From Haloarcula amylolytica JCM 13557 (GTDB lineage: Archaea; Halobacteriota; Halobacteria; Halobacteriales; Haloarculaceae), in assembly GCF_000336615.1 (NCBI RefSeq), contig NZ_AOLW01000046.1:286-64285 (forward strand): a DNA stretch of 64,000 nt, given 5' to 3'. Both the position numbers and the translations under genes were made by a program. The notes beneath the pieces were generated by a model. That model was not told the DNA's origin. It did no database searches and was given only the letters and a program-made list of their open reading frames with translations. Within the stretch, counting starts at the first letter, position 1, and each line of letters begins with the position of its first letter. This document shows positions 8,064 through 17,662 of the stretch, in pieces.

Positions 8064-9260
8064 ATGTCCGAGTTGCGCCCCGTCCCGGCGACTGACCGCG
8101 AAGCCTGCCAGCGGATGCTCCAGTACGCGTTCGCGCCCGAAACGGGTCCGGTGACGCCGGAGCCCGATAGTGACTGGCCGCCGTCGCTGTTCGACCAGCG
8201 AGGCCTCTACGACGACGACAGCCTTCGTGCGGTCTGCAAGCTCTACTATCTCGACACGACCGTTCGCGACGAAGCGGCGACGGTCGGCGGCCTCGGCGCG
8301 GTCGCGACGCCACCAGAATACCGCGGGCAGGGATACGCCGCCGACCTCTGTCGGCACGCCTTACACGAGTACCGCGAGGCCGATGTCGGGTTCGTCACCC
8401 TCTGGCCGTTCTCGACGCCGTTCTACCGACGCCTGGGCTGGGGAACGGCGAACACCTACCACCGCTACGACCTGCCGCCGTCGGCGCTCCCGGACCACTC
8501 CACCGCCGGACAGCTGGTCCGCCTCGACGCCGACGACTGGGAGCGGCTCCGTCGGGTCGAGACCGCTTCAGCCGCCGGGGCGGCGCTCTCGCTCCGCCGC
8601 TCGGAAGCGTGGTGGCGCGAGCGGACGCTCGCCGACTGGGACGACGACGGCGTCCCGTACTGCTACGGCTACGAACGCGACGGGGACCTCCGTGGGTACG
8701 TCGTGTACACCGTCGCGGATGACGCGGACCACACGCTCTCGGCCACACAGTTCGCGGCCGCCGACGAGGAGGGTCGCCGCGCGCTGTTCGCGTTCCTCGG
8801 GACCCACGGCGCACAGATAGAGCGCGTTACACTCCAGTTGCCACCCGACGCCGACCTCCTCTATCGCGTCGACGACCCCGGCGCGGTCGACTGTACCGTC
8901 GAGGCCGGACCGATGGTGCGGCTCACCGACATATCTCATCTCGAACGTCTCGACTGGCCCGACGCCGACCTCGCCTGTACCCTCTCGGTCAGCGACCCGC
9001 TGCTCGACCGCAATGACGGCTTGTTTCGGCTGACCGTGGAGAACGGCTCGGCGAGCGTCGACTCGGTCGCGAACCGGAACGAGCCGCCGTCGGCCGACGC
9101 GTCGGTGGATATTGCGACCCTCTCCCAGCTGGCCGTCGGGACCCATGGCGTCGACGCCGCCGCGCGAGTGGCCGGCCTGGAGATACGCGACGACTCGGTT
9201 CGGGACCCGCTCGCTACCGTGTTCCAGTCCGAGCCGGTGTATCTGGCCGAGTTCTTCTGA
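8064..9260 (+). CDS. GNAT N-acetyltransferase, Eis-like
   Basis: Cytosolic acetyl-CoA-dependent acyltransferase, 398 aa, the length of the Eis group (two GNAT-fold domains plus a C-terminal sterol-carrier-like domain). The acetyl-CoA loop YRGQGYAADLCRHAL is at about 86-100, and GFVTLWPFSTPFYRRLGWG at about 113-131 is typical of Eis proteins. The C-terminal part (SVSDPLLDRNDGLFRLTVEN, about 312-331) looks like the SCP-like domain. Substrate unknown; aminoglycoside or lysine-side-chain acetylation is known for bacterial relatives only. Stands alone, 80 nt after blh. Confidence 0.85.
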   Translation: MSELRPVPATDREACQRMLQYAFAPETGPVTPEPDSDWPPSLFDQRGLYDDDSLRAVCKLYYLDTTVRDEAATVGGLGAVATPPEYRGQGYAADLCRHALHEYREADVGFVTLWPFSTPFYRRLGWGTANTYHRYDLPPSALPDHSTAGQLVRLDADDWERLRRVETASAAGAALSLRRSEAWWRERTLADWDDDGVPYCYGYERDGDLRGYVVYTVADDADHTLSATQFAAADEEGRRALFAFLGTHGAQIERVTLQLPPDADLLYRVDDPGAVDCTVEAGPMVRLTDISHLERLDWPDADLACTLSVSDPLLDRNDGLFRLTVENGSASVDSVANRNEPPSADASVDIATLSQLAVGTHGVDAAARVAGLEIRDDSVRDPLATVFQSEPVYLAEFF

Positions 9261-9364
9261 GGGCGTACCCCAGGCCAACTCCTCCTAGTCGACGCTCACT
9301 GGCGAGCTTGGGGGCGGAACCGCTAAGCGATCTCGCTGGGAAGGGCCTCCTGAGTGTCACCACG

Positions 9365-10084
9365 ATGCCACTAGGCGAGATGCAGACAATCGGCGTCCTC
9401 GGCGGGATGAGTAGCGAGTCGACGCGGACCTACTACCGGCGTATCGACCGCGGAATCAACGACGCACTCGGCGGGCACAGTGCAGGCGATATCGTCATCC
9501 GGAGCGTCAACTTCGCCGCCATCGAGCAGTGTATCCGTGACCAGGCCTGGGACAGCGCCGCGTCAATTCTCGTTGATGCGGCGCTGGACCTGGAGGCCGC
9601 CGGAGCCGACTTCGTGGTGATGGCGACGAACACGATGCACCGGGTCGCGCCCCAACTGGTCGAGGCACTCTCGGTGCCGTTCCTCCACATCGTCGACGTG
9701 GCGGCGGAGGCGATCCGTGCTGCGGGCATCGAGACCGTCGGCGTCCTGGGGACGGACACTGTGATGTCGGGGGCGTTCTACCACGACCGGTTCGCGTCAC
9801 ACGGCATCGAGACGGTCGTCCCCGACCCGAGCGCCCGCGAGGATGTCGACCGGATTATTTTCGATGAGTTGACCGCCGGCGAGGTGCGCCCCGACTCACG
9901 AGCGCGGTATCTCGACGTCATCAACGGGCTGGTGGAGGCGGGGGCACAAGGGATTGTCCTCGGCTGTACCGAAATCGAACTCCTCGTCGAACAGTCGGAC
10001 TGCCCCGACACGCCACTGTTCGACACGACGGCGCTGCACGTCGAGCGAGCCGTTGACCGAAGCCTGGCGGCCGTCGTGGACTGA
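9365..10084 (+). CDS. Aspartate/glutamate racemase family protein (YgeA-like)
   Basis: PLP-independent amino-acid racemase fold, 239 aa from ATG 9365 (MPLGEMQTIGVLGGMSSEST); ATG 9380 is an alternative. The first active-site element reads VVMATNTMHRV, with Thr (about 88) where classical Asp racemases carry Cys, and the second is VLGCTEIELL with Cys about 201. The Thr/Cys pair matches the E. coli YgeA type, which acts on aspartate and glutamate. The substrate is inferred. No operon partner; the convergent CorC-like gene follows. Confidence 0.85.
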   Translation: MPLGEMQTIGVLGGMSSESTRTYYRRIDRGINDALGGHSAGDIVIRSVNFAAIEQCIRDQAWDSAASILVDAALDLEAAGADFVVMATNTMHRVAPQLVEALSVPFLHIVDVAAEAIRAAGIETVGVLGTDTVMSGAFYHDRFASHGIETVVPDPSAREDVDRIIFDELTAGEVRPDSRARYLDVINGLVEAGAQGIVLGCTEIELLVEQSDCPDTPLFDTTALHVERAVDRSLAAVVD

Positions 10085-10149
10085 TTCCCTTGTAGACGGG
10101 CGGCACTCCGTGACTGGCCCTGTTCTCGTCACCCGGGTCTGGGACCGGC

Positions 10150-11481
10150 TCAGTCGGTGGTCGGGGTGTCGCCGTCGTTCGCTCGAATCCGAACCGTCGA
10201 GATACGGGTGCCGTCGACGCTTGTCACCTCGAACGCGTGTCCGGCCGCTTCGGCGGTATCGCCGACTTCCGGCGCGCGGTCGAGATGGCTCAGTACCAGC
10301 CCGCCGACGGTTTCGACTGCGTCGCTGTCGAGGTCGACACCGAGGGCCTCACTGACTGTCGACAGCGGGACGCCGCCGTCGGCGTCGTAGCTCCCGTCGC
10401 TTCGCTTGCGGATGGCGTGTTCGCGGCCGTCGACGTCGAACTCGTCGCGCAGGTCGCCGACGACGGCCTCGACCACGTCCTCGATTGTCGCGATGCCTTC
10501 GAGCGACCCCCATTCGTCGATGACCGCGGCCATCTGCCGGCGGTCTTGCCGGAACTGCAACAGGAGGTCGTTGATAGCGGTCGTCTCCGGGACGACCGGT
10601 ATCTCGTGAGCGATATCGCCGGCAGTCGTGTTTTCGTTGCCTTCCTCGCCGGCCCGTAGCACGTCCTTGACGTCGATGAATCCGACGATCTGGTCGCTGT
10701 CGTCGGCGTCGACCACCGGATAGCGAGTGTGTCCCTCGTCGAAAACGACTGCCCGGATATCCGACAGCGTGGCGTCGGCCGGCACGCTCACGACGTCGGG
10801 GCGCGGGACCATGACCTCTCGGACGACCGTATCATCGAGGTCGAACACGCTCTCTATCATGGCGACCTCCGCCGCGTCGATGTTCCCCTCTTCGCCGGAC
10901 CGGGCCAGCACCCGGCGTATCTCACGCTCGCCGAGCGTCTCGTCCGTCTCCGAGGCCGGCGGGACACCAAGCAACTGCGTAAAGGCGTTCGCCGAGCCGT
11001 TGAACACGACGATACCGGGATAGAACACGTAGTAAAACAGCTTCATCGGCGGCGCGAGCAACAGTGAGAGCCGCTCGGTCTGTGCAATCGCGAACGTCTT
11101 CGGCGCGAGTTCGCCGAAGACGACGTGGAGGAAGGTGATGATGGTGAACCCGATCGCGAACGCCACGAGGTGGAGGAGGCTCTCCGGCAGTACCGGGGCC
11201 AGAACAGGTTCCAGCAGCGCCGCCACGGCGGGCTCACCGACCCACCCCAGCCCCAGCGAGGCGAGCGTAATCCCGAGCTGGGTCACCGCGAGGTAGTTGT
11301 CCAGGTCCGCCATCACTGCCTGAAGCGAGCCTGCGCCGGCCTTCCCCTCGTCGGCGAGCTGTTCGACAGAGGTGCCGCGAACGCGAACGAAGGCGAACTC
11401 CGCGGCGACGAAAAAGCCGTTCAGTCCCACGAGTACCAGCGCCAAGACAAGCTGTGCCGCCGAGAGCGCGAGGTTTACCAT
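10150..11481 (-). CDS. CNNM/CorC (HlyC)-family membrane protein with CBS domains
   Basis: Integral membrane protein of the CNNM/CorC family linked to Mg2+ or cobalt efflux and earlier called hemolysin-like; 443 aa. Order: three to four membrane segments (DUF21, about 1-185, beginning LVLALVLVGLNGFFVAAEFA), a CBS pair (about 200-320, with VPRPDVVSVPADATLSDIR), and a C-terminal CorC_HlyC domain (about 335-425, VDGREHAIRKRSDGSYDADG). ATG 11481 is chosen because GGAGG lies 6 nt upstream; in-frame ATGs at 11526 and 11538 are alternatives. Confidence 0.87.
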   Translation of the reverse strand: MVNLALSAAQLVLALVLVGLNGFFVAAEFAFVRVRGTSVEQLADEGKAGAGSLQAVMADLDNYLAVTQLGITLASLGLGWVGEPAVAALLEPVLAPVLPESLLHLVAFAIGFTIITFLHVVFGELAPKTFAIAQTERLSLLLAPPMKLFYYVFYPGIVVFNGSANAFTQLLGVPPASETDETLGEREIRRVLARSGEEGNIDAAEVAMIESVFDLDDTVVREVMVPRPDVVSVPADATLSDIRAVVFDEGHTRYPVVDADDSDQIVGFIDVKDVLRAGEEGNENTTAGDIAHEIPVVPETTAINDLLLQFRQDRRQMAAVIDEWGSLEGIATIEDVVEAVVGDLRDEFDVDGREHAIRKRSDGSYDADGGVPLSTVSEALGVDLDSDAVETVGGLVLSHLDRAPEVGDTAEAAGHAFEVTSVDGTRISTVRIRANDGDTPTTD

Positions 11482-11582
11482 CGCAGCCTCCGGACGGCGA
11501 GCGGCGGTGTGTTCATACACACCCATCTCCGTCACCATACTAAAGTGCTGGAATGTCCGCGCCCGTACCGCCGTCGACTCCC

Positions 11583-13172
11583 TCAGCGGTACGCGGCGCG
11601 GACAGTGTCCGCGATGACACCGGGCTTCCGGTAGTGTTTGGTCACCGGGGGGACTTCCCGGTCGAGGTCGAGCATCTCGTAGACGGCGGTCATCGCCGAC
11701 CGGACCGAGTACTCGACGGTGAACACCACGTCCCGCGGCTGTTCGGCGTACTGTCCGAGGAACGCCAGATTGTTCGACCCGTCCGGAACGACCTCGGGCC
11801 GGTCACCGGGTTCCCGGGGCTGGAAGTGCGCCGTGATGAACGGCATCATCGCCGGGATGCAGGTCACGTCGTCGAGTATCTCCGGGAGCCGTTCCTCGCA
11901 CTGCAGGTGGTAACACAGCTCCTGGAGGATCTCCCGGCCGGTGCATTCGGACATCGGTTTCTCCACGTAGTTCCCTTCCCGGTCCGGGAACAGCGCGTAG
12001 CCCCAGAAGACCTTCACGTCGTCCGGCTGGTTCGCGAAGTGCGGCTGGCCGGCGACGACCGTCGACAACAGCCAGTTCGACCCGAGGTAAGTGACGAGCC
12101 CGTTGCCCGGTTCCTCGTTCGTGAAATCCACGATGTGGTCGAACAGCTCGGTGTTGTGCAGGGTGACGGTGAACGACTCCCACTTCGTCTCCGTGACGTT
12201 GTCCGCGAACACCGACGGATCGCCGAACTGTGGGTTGTCCTCAGCGATAGACTTCCACAGCTCCCATGACGCGCCGGTTTCGTTCAGGTCGGGTACCTCG
12301 TCCATCCCGCCGACTGACGAGCCGTCGGTCATCGACCCGTTCGTCACGAACACGAGGTCGGACGACTCGACCGGGACCGATTCCGTTCCGCTGTCGGTTT
12401 CACAGTAGAGCCGCTCGACAGTGCGTCCCGTCCGCGACGGGACGATGTCCATATCCGTCACTTCGTGTCCGTGCTCGAAGGTGACGCCCCTGTCTTCGAG
12501 CCAGCGCCGGAGCGGGAGAATCATCGAGTCGTACTGGTTGTACTTCGTCCGGTCGATACCCTCCATGGTGTGCAGGCGCGGGAACTCATGCAGGAACCGG
12601 TACATGTACCGCCGGACTTCGGCGACGCTGTGCCACGGCTGGAACGCGAAGATCGTCGCCCAGACGTACCAGAAGTTCGTCTCCAGGAACGACTCGTCGA
12701 ACCACTCCTCGATGCGCGTGTCACCGAGTCGCGGTTCGGGCGTGAGGAGCAACCGAGCTATCGACTGCCGGTGCTGGCTCGTCAGTCCGTACTCGCCCGC
12801 GTCGATTCGCTCGCCCTCGTGCATCAGCCGCGTTTTCGCGTACGAGGGGTGCGCTTCGTTGAACTCGTCCATCACGTCTTTGACCGAACGCGAATCGTCT
12901 TCGAGCGACGGAATCGTCTCGAAGAGGTCCCACGTACATTCGTACGTCGGGTAGTTGAACATCCTGCCGCCCCGGATCAGGTAGCCCTCGTCCGGGTCGC
13001 CAGCGCCGTCCATCGCGCCACCGACGACGTCCAGCTTTTCGTAGACATGGATGTTTTCGCCGGGCATATTGCCGTCCCGGACGAGGAACGCCGCGCCAGC
13101 GAGAGAGGCAATACCGCCGCCGACGAAGTGTGCGTCGCGATCAGTGACGTGTGGGTGCTGGTGGATGGTCAT
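11583..13172 (-). CDS. ohyA: Oleate hydratase (fatty-acid double-bond hydratase) homologue
   Basis: FAD-containing hydratase of the MCRA/oleate hydratase family, 529 aa, adding water across a cis double bond of free fatty acids. The FAD fold FVGGGIASLAGAAFLVRDG is at about 17-35, followed by the family segments YEKLDVVGGAMDGAG and YLIRGGRMFNYPTYECTWDL. Archaeal membrane lipids are isoprenoid ethers, so the substrate is presumably environmental fatty acid (detoxification or storage). A Bat-type HTH regulator lies 119 nt upstream on the same strand and may control it. Family certain, substrate inferred. Confidence 0.88.
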   Translation of the reverse strand: MTIHQHPHVTDRDAHFVGGGIASLAGAAFLVRDGNMPGENIHVYEKLDVVGGAMDGAGDPDEGYLIRGGRMFNYPTYECTWDLFETIPSLEDDSRSVKDVMDEFNEAHPSYAKTRLMHEGERIDAGEYGLTSQHRQSIARLLLTPEPRLGDTRIEEWFDESFLETNFWYVWATIFAFQPWHSVAEVRRYMYRFLHEFPRLHTMEGIDRTKYNQYDSMILPLRRWLEDRGVTFEHGHEVTDMDIVPSRTGRTVERLYCETDSGTESVPVESSDLVFVTNGSMTDGSSVGGMDEVPDLNETGASWELWKSIAEDNPQFGDPSVFADNVTETKWESFTVTLHNTELFDHIVDFTNEEPGNGLVTYLGSNWLLSTVVAGQPHFANQPDDVKVFWGYALFPDREGNYVEKPMSECTGREILQELCYHLQCEERLPEILDDVTCIPAMMPFITAHFQPREPGDRPEVVPDGSNNLAFLGQYAEQPRDVVFTVEYSVRSAMTAVYEMLDLDREVPPVTKHYRKPGVIADTVRAAYR

Positions 13173-13239
13173 ATTGGGTCACCGTCATGTAGTGCTACGC
13201 AACCTCCAGCCCTAACCGTTGCCAACATATGTCCAGCAA

Positions 13240-13246
13240 TTTATAA
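13240..13246 (-). promoter_or_regulatory. TATA-like box for ohyA
   Basis: The minus strand reads cttataaatt here, 68-74 nt before the ohyA ATG, which would leave a leader of roughly 40-45 nt. An ACATATGT palindrome lies just downstream at 13226-13233. It suggests that ohyA has its own promoter as well as possible read-through from the regulator gene. Confidence 0.4.
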
Positions 13247-13291
13247 GAGGGGGCGTCTCGCCGGAACCGCTCCGCTCCGGCCGGCCTGCTG

Positions 13292-13936
13292 TCACTGCTC
13301 GGAGCTGGCGATCGTGTGGTCGATCAGCTGGTCCGTTCCACGTCGGAGGCGCTCCGAGATCGCGGACGTGGTCGCGTCGAGTTCCGCCGAGAGTTCCGTC
13401 AGGTCTGCCCCGCGAGGGACGGCGAAATAGCCCAGTCGATGGGCTGCCAGCAGCGCCTCTCGCTGCGGGGCGGTGAGTCCGTAGTCGTCGCCGCCGTGTT
13501 CCGTCTCGCAGAGCCGATGCGGGCGGAACGTGACACTGCTGGCCTGACAGGTGTCCCGGAACGCTTCGAGGTCTGCTCGGTCGGCGAACTGCGTGCTCAC
13601 CTTCCACCCGTGTTCGGTCACGAGCGCACCCATCGGATACGTCTGCCGGTCGACGAGCTGGGTGTACATCTCGACGTAGTCCGTATCGAGGACGACCCGA
13701 TAGCGGGACTCGACGATAGCCGAGTCCATGGCGACAAACTCCACGACGGACTCGTCGCCGAGCAACGCCGATTCGAGGGCATCCGGTTCGACGCCCGTCG
13801 CGGAGAACACGAGTGCCGGCTCCGCGGTCGTTCCCGAGACGACGGTGTCGACGATCAGCCGGGTGTCCAGTTCGGCAGCGACCGCACATAGCGGCATATC
13901 CGCGGACTGCAACTCGAACTCACAGATGACGCTCAT
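13292..13936 (-). CDS. Bacterio-opsin activator (Bat)-type HTH transcriptional regulator
   Basis: DNA-binding protein of the haloarchaeal HTH-10 group, 214 aa from ATG 13936 (MSVICEFELQSADMPL). The N-terminal domain (about 1-145) is the GAF-like/ligand part seen in Bat relatives. The C-terminal HTH (about 153-210) carries LTAPQREALLAAHRLGYFAV and ELSAELDATTSAISERLRRG, the family hallmark. A TATA-like box 22-27 nt upstream supports a leaderless start. Its gene is just upstream of ohyA on the same strand, so ohyA is the likeliest target. It lacks the PAS domains of full Bat. Confidence 0.85.
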   Translation of the reverse strand: MSVICEFELQSADMPLCAVAAELDTRLIVDTVVSGTTAEPALVFSATGVEPDALESALLGDESVVEFVAMDSAIVESRYRVVLDTDYVEMYTQLVDRQTYPMGALVTEHGWKVSTQFADRADLEAFRDTCQASSVTFRPHRLCETEHGGDDYGLTAPQREALLAAHRLGYFAVPRGADLTELSAELDATTSAISERLRRGTDQLIDHTIASSEQ

Positions 13937-13957
13937 ATGTGTTGCTCGCCCGACCAA

Positions 13958-13963
13958 AATAAA
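13958..13963 (-). promoter_or_regulatory. TATA-like box for the Bat-type regulator
   Basis: The minus strand reads ctttatttt, with TTTATT centred about 25 nt before ATG 13936, giving a leaderless transcript. Confidence 0.45.
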
Positions 13964-14203
13964 GGCGTACTGGGGATTCCCACGCGCCGAAACCGACCGG
14001 CGAGGTCGGAGCCGCTCGACGACCATCCACAGGCGGAGCAGGCCGAGGCGGTTCACGCTGTCCCTGCAACGCGGATTGCGACTCCATCACTGCTCGTACT
14101 GGGACGCGTTGCGTGTTGTTGTGGATACACGCGGCGAAACGGTACAGGAAAACGCGTGTGCCGAACCGCTCCGAGCGTCAGTCTGTGTTCACGCTGTTGT
14201 CGA
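13964..14203. other. Intergenic stretch without a supported gene
   Basis: About 240 nt between the cosT stop and the promoter of the HTH regulator. It holds a 6-bp hairpin (13993-13998 with 14004-14009) that could act on transcripts, but no reading frame with haloarchaeal codon bias. Confidence 0.5.
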
Positions 14204-16636
14204 TCAGCGGTGTCGGGATTGCTCGCTTTCGTCGGCAGCGACGTCAAACTCCGACAGGAGCGCCTTGAGCTGCTCGGCCTGCCCGCTCAGCGATTTGATG
14301 CTGTCGTTGATCTCCGACATCGAGGCCGCCTGCTCCTCTGCGGCGGCGGACACGCTCTGTACCTCATCGGCAGTGGATTCACTGAGGTCGGCGACTTCCT
14401 CGGTCATCGAGACCGCTTCTTCAGTACTGGCGGCCTGATCGTCAGTGGTGTCGCTGATCCCCTGGACGCCGGCGTCCGTTTTGTCGGCGTACTCCGACAC
14501 TTCTGTGAACGCTTCCATGACCTCTTCGACCGCACTGATGCCTGCTTCCATCGACTCCTCAGCGACTCTGGCCTCGTCGACAGTCGTCTCCGTCTGGGAC
14601 TGGACGTCGGTAATGAGTTGCTCTATTTCGGTCGCCGATGCCTGCGTTTCCCCGGCGAGTTCCTTGACTTCGTCGGCCACGACGGCGAACCCTTCGCCGT
14701 CTTTGTCGGCACGGGCAGCTTCGATGTTCGCGTTCAGCGCGAGCATATTCGTCTGCTCGGCGATGTCGGCGATCAGCTCGACGATGGTGCTGATTTCCGC
14801 CATCTGCTCGTCTAACTGTTCGACGTTCTCGACAGTCGTGTCGATTGCCTCCTGTACTCTGCGTGAACTTTCGAGCGCGTCTCTGGCCGTGTCTTCCCCC
14901 TTTCGGGCGACGTCAGCGGTCTGATTCGAGTGCTCCGCAACCGAGTCAGCGGACGCAGCCACCTCTTCGATAGCTGCCGAAAGGTCAGTCATCTCTCCCG
15001 AGACCGTGTCCAGCATATCGCGTTGCTCGTCGGCGGCAGCCGCGATCTCCTGAACCGATTCGCTGACCTCGCCGCTCGCACGCTCGGCGTCAGTCGCTCC
15101 GACTTCGGCCTCCTCGCTGGCGGCTGTGACGGTCTCCGCGAACTCCTGAATGTCGACGATAGTGCGCTCCCACTGTGCGAGCATATCGTTGAACGACGAC
15201 GCGATAGCCGCCATCGCCTCGTTGTCGGTCTCGGTTTCGGGGAGACGCCGGGTCAGGTCACCGTCCGCGCACGCTTCCATCACGTCGCTGTACACCTCCG
15301 CTTGCTGTTCGAGTTCCGCCGCGAGCGTCTCAGCCTCTTCCTTTGCCTGCTCGGCGCGGGCTCGCTCTTCTTCGGCCTCCTCCTGGGCGTCTGTTGCTTG
15401 CTCACGGGCAGCCTCGGCTTCGTCGATTTTCGAGACGAGTGCGTCGCGCATACTCCCGATAGACGTGAACAACTGACCGATTTCGTCCCGGCGAGAGCTC
15501 GAAACGTCGACATTGTACTCTCCCTGCTCGATGGCAGTAGCGGCCGCAGAGAGCTGTTGCACGGATGTCGCCGTGTTCCGTCCAATCGTTCCACCAACGA
15601 CGACCACACCACCGAGCGCGAGCAGGATGAACGCCAGGATATCAGTCCGAATCTGCTCGCTCAGCGCGAACGCGTTCGCCGCAGGCGTGTGCTTGATAAC
15701 GACCCAGTTTGTGCCGGGGATGGTCGCGTACGCGGCGACGTGGTCGGTGTCAAGCACTGTGTCCTTCGCTGGCGTGTCGGTAAAGGTTCCCTGTTCGGTA
15801 GCCGTGCTGATCTCCGGAATCTCGGACTGTGACTGGTTCGGGATGTACGGCTGTCCGACGGCATCGGTGCCGGCGTCGGAGAACAACACCTCAGTCGAAC
15901 TCGATGTCGGGCGGACCACCTGTGTGAACGTCCCGTCGATACCAGTGCTGAACTGCTTGCTCAGGTCGCTGGCGTCGTACTCGACCACGAGTACGTGTGT
16001 GAAGTCGGCGGCGACACTCATCGAACTGACCACTCGCTTGCCGTTCGCGTTCGTGTACGGGTTCGATGAAACCACTGTGTCGCGGCCGATAGACCGAGTC
16101 CGGTCGACCCACGGATGTGCGTCCGATGTGACACGCGTTCCGCGGAGCGTTTCGTCAGTACTCGCCACGATCCTTGCCTCCCCCGCTGTGCCGACAGTGG
16201 GATCTGCGAGGTGGACGGCAGCGACGCGGTCGGACTGGAGCTCATCCGCGGCGAGTCGTTCCGTGTAGGCCTGCTGGTCTTCGCGCGTCGCGTTGAAACC
16301 GAGCAGCGGATTGTTTGACGCGACGAGCACCGGCCGTTCGTTGCGCTCAATCCACTCGTTCAACAGGCCGGACTCGGCGTTGACCTCCTGTACGAGCTGT
16401 TGTGCCGTGTCGTCTTCGAGCGTGGCAGTTGCGTTCCCCTGCACCCAGAACCCGCCGGCCGCGATGAGTACCACGATCACGAGCAACGCAACAGCGAACT
16501 TGACGAGGTACGACCGGACTGGCAGCAGCGCAACGGCTTTCGCTCGCTCCAGCGCTGTCGTGTCCGAGGCCGCTGGCTCTGTCGCGTCTGCTGATTCGTC
16601 GTCACCGTCACCTGCATGTGCTGTAGATTCTTCCAT
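14204..16636 (-). CDS. cosT: Methyl-accepting transducer, CosT-like (Htr family)
   Basis: Membrane chemoreceptor signalling to CheA/CheW, 810 aa. Order: Ser/Glu-rich N-terminus, TM1 about 43-63, extracytoplasmic dCache-like sensor about 64-330, TM2 about 331-352, HAMP about 353-405, long coiled coil (about 405-450, [19 protein letters not shown]), a second HAMP-like stretch, then the MA signalling hairpin with the conserved tip [17 protein letters not shown] and [16 protein letters not shown]. Six nt downstream of a betaine-type binding lipoprotein, as in the Halobacterium CosB-CosT pair for compatible-osmolyte taxis. The partner assignment is by context. Confidence 0.85.
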   Translation of the reverse strand: MEESTAHAGDGDDESADATEPAASDTTALERAKAVALLPVRSYLVKFAVALLVIVVLIAAGGFWVQGNATATLEDDTAQQLVQEVNAESGLLNEWIERNERPVLVASNNPLLGFNATREDQQAYTERLAADELQSDRVAAVHLADPTVGTAGEARIVASTDETLRGTRVTSDAHPWVDRTRSIGRDTVVSSNPYTNANGKRVVSSMSVAADFTHVLVVEYDASDLSKQFSTGIDGTFTQVVRPTSSSTEVLFSDAGTDAVGQPYIPNQSQSEIPEISTATEQGTFTDTPAKDTVLDTDHVAAYATIPGTNWVVIKHTPAANAFALSEQIRTDILAFILLALGGVVVVGGTIGRNTATSVQQLSAAATAIEQGEYNVDVSSSRRDEIGQLFTSIGSMRDALVSKIDEAEAAREQATDAQEEAEEERARAEQAKEEAETLAAELEQQAEVYSDVMEACADGDLTRRLPETETDNEAMAAIASSFNDMLAQWERTIVDIQEFAETVTAASEEAEVGATDAERASGEVSESVQEIAAAADEQRDMLDTVSGEMTDLSAAIEEVAASADSVAEHSNQTADVARKGEDTARDALESSRRVQEAIDTTVENVEQLDEQMAEISTIVELIADIAEQTNMLALNANIEAARADKDGEGFAVVADEVKELAGETQASATEIEQLITDVQSQTETTVDEARVAEESMEAGISAVEEVMEAFTEVSEYADKTDAGVQGISDTTDDQAASTEEAVSMTEEVADLSESTADEVQSVSAAAEEQAASMSEINDSIKSLSGQAEQLKALLSEFDVAADESEQSRHR

Positions 16637-16642
16637 ACTGAG

Positions 16643-17662
16643 TCAGATGAAGCCGTTGGCCGTGAGGTGGTCAACAACCGCCTGCTGGCTGCCGACCTCG
16701 GTTGCGTGACTGTTCAGCTCTTGCATCGTTTTCGCGTCCGGAATGGCGTCCGGCATCTTGTTCAGCGCCGACACCACGGCGTCCGTCGCGACGTCCTCGT
16801 GAACGACGCCGACCGGGTGGAAGAACGGCCAGAAGTTCCGGTCGTCATCGAGGTACACGATGTCTTCAACGGTTGTGAGCCACGCGCTGGTGCTGTACCC
16901 GAAGCTGAGATCGGCGTAGCCTTCGTCGACAGCCGTGCCAGCCGCCTGCGCCGACGCCGCCTCGATGAACTCCTGTTCTGCCTCCCAGCGCGCCACATGC
17001 TCGCCCTCAAACCCGTAGTATTCAAGCAAAGCATCGAAGCCGTCGCTACGAGTCCTGAATCCGTCGCCAAACGCCGGTCTGATGTCGTAGTTCCCGTCGT
17101 TGACGTAGCCGGCGAGGTCACTGATTGTCTCGATACTGGTCCCTTCGATAGCGTCCTCGCGGATGAACACGGCCCATGTGTTCTGCCAGTCCGCGCGGTC
17201 GAGAATCCGAATCGGGTGTTCCGACTCCATCTCGGACTTCAACGCCTCGTACTGCTCGTCAGGTGTCGCGAAGTCGGCTTCGTCGTGCTTGGGCGGGTGC
17301 GCAGCCCACAGTGACCCCATGTAATCGTAGTACGCGTGGATGTCGCCGGCCTGATACGCTTCGGCGTGTGCAGCGTTCCCGCCGAAGCCGGTTTCGTCCA
17401 CAAGACTCACACCCGTGTTGTTGGCGAGCAATTCGTAGGCGATGTACCCGAGGTTCAACTGCTCTGTGTAGCCTTTCGAACTGACGACGACTGACAGCGA
17501 GCCGTCGGTCGACCCGGCGGCTTCGCCCCCGCTTTCGGCTGTACTTGCTTCCGTCTCTCCGCCAGTCGAACAGCCGACCAGCGTCGCGGTTCCGCCAGTT
17601 GCGAGCATCCCGAGTAACCGTCGCCGGCTCCCGGTCCATGGCTCCCCTCTCTCATCTATCAT
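16643..17662 (-). CDS. cosB: Betaine/choline-type substrate-binding lipoprotein, CosB-like
   Basis: Periplasmic-side binding protein of the OpuAC family (glycine betaine, choline, proline betaine), 339 aa. N-terminus: a twin-arginine-like SRRRLLG, a hydrophobic core and lipobox LVGCS (Cys about 31), then a Ser/Glu-rich linker and the binding domain from VVVSSKGYTEQLNLGYIAYE. No ABC permease or ATPase is adjacent; the next gene is the transducer. That makes a receptor role in taxis more likely than uptake (inference from the Halobacterium CosB-CosT system). AT-rich promoter DNA precedes it. Confidence 0.85.
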   Translation of the reverse strand: MIDERGEPWTGSRRRLLGMLATGGTATLVGCSTGGETEASTAESGGEAAGSTDGSLSVVVSSKGYTEQLNLGYIAYELLANNTGVSLVDETGFGGNAAHAEAYQAGDIHAYYDYMGSLWAAHPPKHDEADFATPDEQYEALKSEMESEHPIRILDRADWQNTWAVFIREDAIEGTSIETISDLAGYVNDGNYDIRPAFGDGFRTRSDGFDALLEYYGFEGEHVARWEAEQEFIEAASAQAAGTAVDEGYADLSFGYSTSAWLTTVEDIVYLDDDRNFWPFFHPVGVVHEDVATDAVVSALNKMPDAIPDAKTMQELNSHATEVGSQQAVVDHLTANGFI

